Shown piece after piece: positions 13,932 to 19,453 of a stretch of DNA of 19,453 nucleotides. The DNA is taken from contig JAVVEW010000044.1 in assembly GCA_032251045.1 (NCBI GenBank), positions 1 through 19,453 on the forward strand, in the 5' to 3' direction. Each line of letters starts with the position of its first letter. The stretch's first letter is position 1. The translations under genes and the position numbers were made by a program. The notes under the pieces are model-generated. The model saw only the letters and a list, made by a program, of their open reading frames with translations. It was not told the DNA's origin and did no database searches. The DNA is from JAVVEW01 sp032251045 (lineage in GTDB: Bacteria; Pseudomonadota; Gammaproteobacteria; Methylococcales; Methylomonadaceae).

Positions 13932-16030
13932 GCGTTAAGACTTTGCTCCAACAGCAACTGTTGAGTGGAAATAACCGGCTGCTCCGGCGCAGGTGACAGG
14001 CGCTGATAAGTACCATCGGTTTGCAGCACCCAGGCTTGGCTATTGTCCGCCAGATATAACTGCAACTCATCTTTTACACGCTGCAAGATACGTTTATTTT
14101 CAACAGGAAACGCCGTTTCCACGCGTCGAAACATGTTGCGACTCATGGCATCAGCACTGGCGATGAACAATTCCTCATGACCATTGTTAACAAACCAGTA
14201 AACCCGACTGTGCTCCAGGAAACGACCAATGATCGAGCGTACTTCGATGGTTTCCGAAACACCGGGAATGCCAGGCTTTAAGCAACACATGCCGCGCACA
14301 ATTAACTTGATATCCACACCGGCTTGCGATGCGCGGTACAAGGCCAAAATAATTTGTTCTTCAACCAGCGCATTGACCTTAAAGACAATGCCGGTAGGCC
14401 GACCTGAACGGGCATGCTCGATTTCGCGTTCGATTTTATTCAGCAAACTGCTATGCAGCGTAAAAGGCGATTGTAACAATTTGTGCAATCGACTGACTTT
14501 GCCCAGGCTAGTGAGCTGTGCGAAAACGCGCCGGACATCTTCGCCTAATTCCTTGTCTGCGGAAAACAAACCATAGTCGGTATAAAGCAGCGCTGTTTTA
14601 GGATGATAATTGCCACTGCCCAGGTGCACATAATTGCGCAGACTTTGGCCTTCACGCCGCAACACCAAACACATCTTGGCATGTGTTTTATAGCCCACCA
14701 CGCCATACACGACATGCACCGCAGCCTCCTGCAATTTTGCCGCCAGACTGATGTTGGCTTGCTCGTCAAAACGCGCTAACAGCTCGATAACCACCGTCAC
14801 CTCTTTGCCTGCCCGTGCCGCCTTGACCAGTGCCTGGACAATCGGCGAATCCGCGCCGGTACGATACAAGGTTTGCTTGATGGCCAAAACCGTCGGGTCC
14901 GCTGCCGCCTGTTTAATAAACTCCACCACCGGCAAAAAGGACTCGAACGGATGATGCAATAAAATATCCTGTCGAGCGATGGCATCGAATATATTTTTAT
15001 GCCGGTCCAGTGCAGACGGCACGGCCGGTTTGAAGGATGTAAATTTGAGGTCAGGCCGCTCAACCAGACCAATGATTTCCTGCATCCGGTTTAAGTTAAC
15101 CGGCCCTTCAACCGGATACAAGCGATCCCGGGTCAAGCCAAACCGGGCCAATAAAAACTCAATGGTTTCTTCCGGGCATTGCGCATCGATTTCCAAACGA
15201 ACTTCATCACCATAGTTGCGCATGGCCAGCTCGCCTTCTACTGCCGATAGCAAGTCATCGATGGCTTCGTCATCGACAAAAAAATCGCTGTTGCGGGTCA
15301 CCCGAAATTGATAACAACCCTGCACATTCATGCCGTTGAACAACTGTTCGACGAAGGCATGAATAATCGATGACAGAAATACAAAATCATGCAGGCCACT
15401 CTCGGTTTCCTCGGGTGGCAGTTGGATAATGCGCGGCAAGGCACGGGGAGCCTGCAATACCGCACGGCCACTGTTGCGGCCAAAAGCGTCCTTACCGGTT
15501 AAGGAAATAATAAAATTAAGACTTTTATTCAGAATGCGCGGAAAAGGATGCGCCGAATCCAGTCCTACCGGGGTCAGGATGGGCATCAATTGTTCGTGAA
15601 AATACTCCGCTAACCAGTGCTGCTGGGATTCACTCCAATCCGCTCGCCGGATAAAACGAATGTTCTCCGCAGCCAATGCGGGTAACAGTACATCATTGAG
15701 CACACGGTATTGTTCGGCAACTAATTCATGAGCAACACTGGCAATACGCTCTAGTTGTTCACGCGTGGTCAAACCATCAAGACTCAGCGCGTTAGCATCC
15801 ATATCCGCCATTTGCAACAGACTGGCGACACGAACTTCAAAGAATTCATCCAGATTGGAACAGGAAATACATAGATAATTCAACCGCTCTAACAACGGCA
15901 ATTGCTCATCTAGGGCTTGAGCTAAAACCCTGGCATTAAATTGCAACAAACTGGTTTCCCGGTTGAGATAACACTCTGGGCCAGACAGGTCAATCACAGG
16001 CGCAGCCTCGGTGATGGGGGCATTGATCAT
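13928..16030 (-). CDS. ppk: polyphosphate kinase 1
   Basis: A 700-residue enzyme (E. coli 688) that reversibly polymerises the gamma-phosphate of ATP into inorganic polyphosphate at the inner membrane. The N-terminal domain opens with YLNRETSLLQFNARVL (21-36). The catalytic half has HHPFESFLPVVEFIKQAA (359-376), the phosphorylated His450 in GYKTHAK, and His607 in LEHSRVY; the spacing equals that of E. coli His435 and His592. SADAMSRN (625-632) is also conserved. The frame opens 27 codons upstream at a GTG, but that segment is Pro-rich, unlike PPK, and its GGAGG touches the start codon, so ATG at 16030 is preferred. It heads a probable ppk-def-lipoprotein operon and overlaps def by 4 bases. 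Confidence 0.96.
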   Translation of the reverse strand: MINAPITEAAPVIDLSGPECYLNRETSLLQFNARVLAQALDEQLPLLERLNYLCISCSNLDEFFEVRVASLLQMADMDANALSLDGLTTREQLERIASVAHELVAEQYRVLNDVLLPALAAENIRFIRRADWSESQQHWLAEYFHEQLMPILTPVGLDSAHPFPRILNKSLNFIISLTGKDAFGRNSGRAVLQAPRALPRIIQLPPEETESGLHDFVFLSSIIHAFVEQLFNGMNVQGCYQFRVTRNSDFFVDDEAIDDLLSAVEGELAMRNYGDEVRLEIDAQCPEETIEFLLARFGLTRDRLYPVEGPVNLNRMQEIIGLVERPDLKFTSFKPAVPSALDRHKNIFDAIARQDILLHHPFESFLPVVEFIKQAAADPTVLAIKQTLYRTGADSPIVQALVKAARAGKEVTVVIELLARFDEQANISLAAKLQEAAVHVVYGVVGYKTHAKMCLVLRREGQSLRNYVHLGSGNYHPKTALLYTDYGLFSADKELGEDVRRVFAQLTSLGKVSRLHKLLQSPFTLHSSLLNKIEREIEHARSGRPTGIVFKVNALVEEQIILALYRASQAGVDIKLIVRGMCCLKPGIPGVSETIEVRSIIGRFLEHSRVYWFVNNGHEELFIASADAMSRNMFRRVETAFPVENKRILQRVKDELQLYLADNSQAWVLQTDGTYQRLSPAPEQPVISTQQLLLEQSLNA

Positions 16031-16075
16031 CGCACAAGAGAATGGTGGTGGATTACATAAGGGAGGCTTGACAGG

Positions 16076-16104
16076 ATGATAGTCAGGTAAAGGGTTGCGG
16101 CCAA
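16076..16104 (-). promoter_or_regulatory. candidate sigma-70 promoter of ppk-def operon
   Basis: Minus-strand TTGGCC (4/6) and TATCAT (5/6) are 17 bases apart, 46 bases or more upstream of the chosen ppk start, with transcription starting near 16069. The -10 is flanked by an imperfect direct repeat, CCTGAC and CCTGTC, with a period of 12 bases. Confidence 0.4.
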
Positions 16105-16246
16105 CGGCCACCTCCCTTTCCCGACAGGATCAGTCTTAACCTAATGTTCCTCCCACCACAACAATACTGATGGAAGGAACGCATAGCCCTTTTTCAAGGG
16201 GAAAAAGCGAATCCGGCGTACTCGGGGCACGATGCGGATTTTTTGC

Positions 16247-17425
16247 TTAACGGTGAGTAATTTTCAATTGAACGCGGCGATTGTTGTAACGGCCTTGTTC
16301 TGTTTCATTGCTGTCAATAGGACGGGTTTCGCCATAGCCTCGTGCTGTCAGGTAAGCGCCGCGCCCGGTTTTCTCAGCCAGATAGTTACGCACCGCATGG
16401 GCACGACGTTCTGACAACTTCAGGTTGTAAGCATCAGAGCCTTTAGAGTCGGTGTGTCCTTGTACCTCGATATGCAGGCTGGGATTTTGTTCAATAACAT
16501 GTGCCGTTTTGTCCAGTAAAGGATAAAACTCCGGCTTGATTACGGACTGGTCAAAATCGAAATTGATGCCGGTAATCGCCCAGCAACCATGCCGGTCAAC
16601 CGTTGCGCCACGCGGTGTATTCGGACAACGATCACGGCTGTTTGGTACACCATCCTGATCATCATCACCATCAATCGGCTGCCCTTTTTTGAGGAATACG
16701 GTTTTGACAAAATCCGCCATGGCCTGTGGCTGGGCCAGCTCATCCGCCGAGACAGTGAAGCCACAATTGGCCGCATCGGATAAAGCCGCCATGGTCGCTT
16801 TGCCATTTTGCTGATCCGGGTTGCCTACCCAAATACCGTAAATGCACAATGTGTCACCAAACTGCTGCTTCAGCGTTTCGATTTCAGGCAACGGAAACTC
16901 ATCAGTAGCACCATCACTCAAAACCAACAAAGCAACAGACCCTTTCATCGGTGACAAATCCTTACCAACGGCCTGAAATGCCTTGTGCAAGGGTGAACCG
17001 CCGCTGGCACAATCTAAGCTACCGATACCCTGGTCAAAATAAGATTGCGAATACGTACCGGTCGCCAGGTTTAGCTTTGTTTGACCGTAAGACAAACATT
17101 GACCAAAACCGAAGCTACGAATACCGGTACTGAGCTTCAGATCAGGCAAGGTTTGATTCAGGCGAGTGAGCAATTCCTTTTCCACCTGAAACTTGGTTGC
17201 CTTCGGTTGAGCTGGATAACCCACACCAAGATAAGTCTCTGTCATTGAAGACGATGAGTCGTTAATGACAAAAAAGTTATCTGTTTTTTGTACTAACTGA
17301 CCCGACTTAAGCTGAGCATTCAGATCCTGAGCGTTAAAACCGCCAAACTGAGCACCGCCATGGCTGGCGCAGCCGGTCATTATAATCGCGGCCATCAGTG
17401 AACTGGCCAGGTTGATTTTTTTCAC
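16247..17425 (-). CDS. VWA and OmpA domain lipoprotein
   Basis: A 392-residue protein with a lipoprotein signal (MTGC, lipidated Cys19; Ala follows, favouring the outer membrane). Residues about 48-245 look like a von Willebrand A domain: the MIDAS motif D56-x-S58-x-S60 after hydrophobic FFVIN, and VALLVLSDGATD (164-175). Four Cys in this part could form disulfides. A TSP3-like, Asp-rich calcium linker follows (IDGDDDQDGVPNSRDRCPNT, 251-270). The C-terminal OmpA domain (about 287-390) has HTDxxG and NLKLSERRAHAV, with the peptidoglycan-binding Asp326 and Arg341. It probably links the outer membrane to peptidoglycan while displaying a metal-dependent binding domain in the periplasm. The GTG start is fixed by a perfect AGGAGG five bases upstream. 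It stands alone between ppk and a diguanylate cyclase gene. Confidence 0.88.
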   Translation of the reverse strand: MKKINLASSLMAAIIMTGCASHGGAQFGGFNAQDLNAQLKSGQLVQKTDNFFVINDSSSSMTETYLGVGYPAQPKATKFQVEKELLTRLNQTLPDLKLSTGIRSFGFGQCLSYGQTKLNLATGTYSQSYFDQGIGSLDCASGGSPLHKAFQAVGKDLSPMKGSVALLVLSDGATDEFPLPEIETLKQQFGDTLCIYGIWVGNPDQQNGKATMAALSDAANCGFTVSADELAQPQAMADFVKTVFLKKGQPIDGDDDQDGVPNSRDRCPNTPRGATVDRHGCWAITGINFDFDQSVIKPEFYPLLDKTAHVIEQNPSLHIEVQGHTDSKGSDAYNLKLSERRAHAVRNYLAEKTGRGAYLTARGYGETRPIDSNETEQGRYNNRRVQLKITHR

Positions 17426-17779
17426 GTATACCTCCTCGGTATTGTTGTTAAAGCGCTAATTCTAGCATCGAATGGCGACAAGCATGATTTCCTCATGCTA
17501 ATAAAGGTCTTGTTCCAACAAACACCGCACGCCAGGGCCAATGCGACCCATTCAAGCCCATGAGCTGTCTGACTTTCAATGTTTTCAGCACCTGCGTGAA
17601 GAAACGATTATCAATCATAACGCACCAATTGATAGTCCAGCTCAGGCTGCCTGCCGGCAATCAAATCCGTTAAAAACTTCCAGAATACGCGCCGGAGGGC
17701 AGGCAGACCCGCAGGCTTAGGTTGAGCGAAGCGAAGCGAACCGCCCGCAAACGATTGCTGACGTGACCAACACAGCTGA
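17426..17779. other. intergenic region with a small hairpin, a GCGAA repeat and a possible gene remnant
   Basis: No intact gene is seen here. It holds a perfect 7-bp stem with a 5-base loop (AGCATGA...TCATGCT, 17481-17499) about 55 bases upstream of the VWA/OmpA gene. It also holds three tandem GCGAA units (17726-17740) and inverted CTGCCTGCC / GGCAGGCAG arms about 40 bases apart. On the minus strand, about 25 codons ending at 17611 read like a protein C-terminus (VFWKFLTDLIAGRQPELDYQ). The frame upstream of it is low-complexity and overlaps the diguanylate cyclase end. This may be the tail of a decayed gene. Confidence 0.4.
17431..17436 (-). promoter_or_regulatory. strong ribosome binding site deciding a GTG start
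   Basis: AGGAGG on the minus strand, five bases before the GTG at 17425, gives the lipoprotein gene an N-terminus MKKINLASSLM typical of a signal peptide. It is the best Shine-Dalgarno in the window. Confidence 0.8.
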
Positions 17780-19270
17780 TCAAACATAATCCCCACGCGC
17801 TTGGTCGGCATGGGCCAGCTGCACTCGATTGCGGCCACCGCGCTTGGCCTGATAAAGCGCTTCATCGGCGACGGTGATCAGTTGTTCTGGCGTTTCACCA
17901 TGGACGGGGTACCAGGCCGCGCCGATGGAAATAGTGATCGGATCCAATTCGGCATTGCGGTGGCTTAAGCTCAGCATCTGGGTTTGCTTACACAAGGCCT
18001 CGGCGCGTTTAGCCAGATTTTCCGGGTTGATTCCAACCATCAACATCACGAATTCCTCGCCGCCATAACGACAGGCCAGATCTTCCTTGCGGGTTTGCTG
18101 GCTTAACAGCTGACTGAAGGCGCGCAGCACCGTATCGCCGGCGTCATGGCCATGGGTATCGTTGTATTTTTTGAAATGATCGATATCGACCATTAGTATG
18201 CCTAGTTGTTTTTGTTCGCGTTTAGCGCGCGCCAGCTCGCGCTCCAGGGACTCGGTTAAATAACGCCGGTTGAACAATTGGGTTAACGGATCGCGCACCG
18301 ATTGCCGTTGCAAGGCTTCTTTCAGTCGCAGATTGGCCAGCGCCAGGGCGGTTTGATTGGCGAAAATCCGGGCGGCATCCTCGATGCCTTCCATGCCGGC
18401 TTCGGGCCGTTCAGTTTGCGCCAGATACAATAAACCCCGGGTTTCGCCATAGGCAGTCATCGGCAGGCACAAATAAGGCGCGGGCTGATCGCTGTTGATA
18501 TGCCAGCAATGCAACGCTTCGTTGGGATGATCGACGCGATGGCTTTTGCCTTGTCGAAGCGCCCAGCATTGGTCGGGGTCGAATACCTGTTCGCTGTCTA
18601 TTTTTCCCCAACTGACGATCGTTTCGATGATCGAACGCGATTCATTGATCAGCCCGACCAGGCCGGATAGACCTGGAAATAGTCGCTGCGCGTATAGCTG
18701 GATCACCGGATAGGTTTCTTCCCGGCAATGGCAGACTTGCAGGCAGGCGCTCATTTCCCCAAGCAACTCGGTTTCTCGGTTGTGGCGATCCAGTTTGCCG
18801 AATGAATCACGCAAGGTTTCTTCGGCCTGCTTACGCTCGGTGATATCCTGGCTGAAGCCGACGAAACCAATGAATAATCCTTGTTGATCGTGGTAGGGCT
18901 CGCCGATGTCCAACAGCCAGCGGTATTGGCCGTCATGTCGGCGCAATAAATATTCCAGTTGAAACGGCCGTTGCGCGGCAAAAGCGGCTTTGAAGTCCTC
19001 GATCGTGGCCTGACGCTGCTCGGGATGCAGCGCCTCGACCCAGACCTTAGCCGGTTCATCGGCGCCGCCAAAACCGGTAAAATGTAGCCATTTTTTATTG
19101 AAAAACAGGCTTTTTCCCTCCGGGTTGGTGAGCCACAGCATGGCCGGCGCCTGTTCGGCCAGAATGCGATAGCGGCTGTTCTGAGTCAGCAGGGTTTGAT
19201 AGCGGCGTTCCAGTTCGGCTTTGGTCATTGGCATGATTTTTTTTGGTTTTTTCTGGTTCATGTTTTCCAT
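17780..19270 (-). CDS. PAS-GAF-GGDEF diguanylate cyclase
   Basis: A 496-residue cytoplasmic signalling protein without membrane segments. Residues about 30-145 form a PAS domain with its PAC tail (YRILAEQAPAMLWLTNPEG ... GFSQDITERKQAEE). Residues about 165-315 form a GAF-like domain that includes several Cys residues (Cys176, 180, 182, 235, 255, 268). Residues about 325-485 form the GGDEF domain: DPLTQLFNRRYL, VDIDHFKKYND, active-site GGEEF (403-407), and the product-inhibition I-site RxxD (Arg394, Asp397) five residues before it. It should make cyclic di-GMP from GTP and be feedback-inhibited. The ligand sensed is unknown. Start choice is uncertain: Met1 (19270) gives the longest form, while Met4 has a GGA at usable spacing. 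Confidence 0.9.
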   Translation of the reverse strand: MENMNQKKPKKIMPMTKAELERRYQTLLTQNSRYRILAEQAPAMLWLTNPEGKSLFFNKKWLHFTGFGGADEPAKVWVEALHPEQRQATIEDFKAAFAAQRPFQLEYLLRRHDGQYRWLLDIGEPYHDQQGLFIGFVGFSQDITERKQAEETLRDSFGKLDRHNRETELLGEMSACLQVCHCREETYPVIQLYAQRLFPGLSGLVGLINESRSIIETIVSWGKIDSEQVFDPDQCWALRQGKSHRVDHPNEALHCWHINSDQPAPYLCLPMTAYGETRGLLYLAQTERPEAGMEGIEDAARIFANQTALALANLRLKEALQRQSVRDPLTQLFNRRYLTESLERELARAKREQKQLGILMVDIDHFKKYNDTHGHDAGDTVLRAFSQLLSQQTRKEDLACRYGGEEFVMLMVGINPENLAKRAEALCKQTQMLSLSHRNAELDPITISIGAAWYPVHGETPEQLITVADEALYQAKRGGRNRVQLAHADQARGDYV

Positions 19271-19301
19271 CCGTGTTGACTATCGAAATCAGGGCCGTGG
19301 A

Positions 19302-19337
19302 TCCGATTAGCATAATGTAATCGGACGCATGATGCGT
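19302..19337. repeat. two adjacent palindromes upstream of the diguanylate cyclase gene
   Basis: TCCGATTA and TAATCGGA form a perfect 8-bp stem around an 8-base loop (19302-19325). It runs directly into ACGCAT-G-ATGCGT (19325-19337), a perfect 6-bp palindrome. They lie 32 bases upstream of the start codon. They could be operator-like sites or a degraded repeat element. Confidence 0.45.
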
Positions 19338-19380
19338 TATCGCTCTGGCGAGAAATTGACAGCACCACCTTCATTCGCTG

Positions 19381-19419
19381 AAAATCTTGGAAACGGAGCG
19401 CTAGCGAAGTGAAGATTTT
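19381..19419. repeat. inverted repeat near the window end
   Basis: AAAATCTT (19381-19388) and AAGATTTT (19412-19419) are perfect complements 23 bases apart, with AGCGCT at the inner core. No coding frame is evident in 19271-19453. A GTAG (19435-19438) followed by GC-rich sequence at the window edge might begin another REP-like element, but it is cut off. Confidence 0.35.
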
Positions 19420-19453
19420 TAGTCCCCGATAGCCGTAGCGCCGGGTGTTTTGC

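Noticed and set aside
16031..16111. 27-codon upstream extension of ppk from a GTG
   Set aside because: The GGAGG touches the GTG with no spacing, the peptide is Pro-rich and unlike PPK, and the region carries the likely promoter.
16187..16206. CCCTT/AAGGG hairpin between the lipoprotein gene and ppk
   Set aside because: Short stem with no T run in the correct direction on either strand, so not supported as a terminator.
17493..17618. 41-codon minus-strand frame starting at an ATG that overlaps the end of the possible gene remnant
   Set aside because: Too short, without ribosome site or recognisable sequence; its end coincides with the 17481-17499 hairpin.
1..19453. CRISPR array, tRNA or rRNA genes, insertion sequence, prophage or defence genes
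   Set aside because: No regularly spaced repeats, no cloverleaf or rRNA-like stretches and no transposase or integrase motifs were seen on reading either strand.

Overview
The window looks like chromosome of a gammaproteobacterium, most likely a ribulose-monophosphate (type I) methanotroph or methylotroph of the Methylomonas/Methylobacter kind. That is an inference from three things: ParC, MsbA, PPK1, Pgi, Zwf and Gnd of gammaproteobacterial character; the pgi/zwf/gnd grouping expected of organisms that run a cyclic RuMP pathway; and a periplasmic copper-protein operon. No methane- or methanol-oxidation gene is present to prove it. The sequence is mid-GC and almost entirely housekeeping-style. 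I see no phage, transposase, CRISPR, tRNA or rRNA.

Layout. (1) 2-760, +: 3' end of parC. (2) 4382-713, -: a membrane protein of unknown function, a YceI-family periplasmic protein, the lipid A flippase MsbA and a small membrane protein, closely spaced and probably co-transcribed. (3) 7743-4487, -: a compact operon of three copper-type exported proteins: a protein predicted to mature with an N-terminal His-Gly-Gly, a two-domain multicopper oxidase and a cupredoxin. It ends in a clear rho-independent terminator. Each protein combines a signal peptide with a C-terminal membrane anchor, so the set may form one membrane-tethered periplasmic assembly. (4) 8033-9673, +: pgi, divergent from the copper operon. 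It converges on the gnd-zwf operon (12698-9744, -) across a perfect 13-bp palindrome. (5) 16030-12881, -: ppk, def and a TPR lipoprotein, with a 4-nt ppk/def overlap. (6) 17425-16247, -: a lipoprotein combining VWA, a Ca-binding linker and an OmpA domain. (7) 19270-17780, -: a PAS-GAF-GGDEF diguanylate cyclase.

How the genes work together. Pgi, Zwf and Gnd interconvert and oxidise hexose phosphates. In RuMP organisms they make NADPH, oxidise formaldehyde-derived carbon to CO2 and return ribulose 5-phosphate. MsbA, and perhaps its neighbours, serve the cell envelope. The OmpA-type lipoprotein and the TPR lipoprotein are also envelope proteins.

The least ordinary part is the copper operon. Its oxidase carries the type 1 copper ligands in domain 1, while the equivalent Cys of domain 2 is Asp. 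Its first gene encodes a small protein with a predicted N-terminal histidine. Secondary points of interest are an unknown membrane protein with an internal duplication, a GTAG-headed REP palindrome, and the VWA/OmpA lipoprotein.
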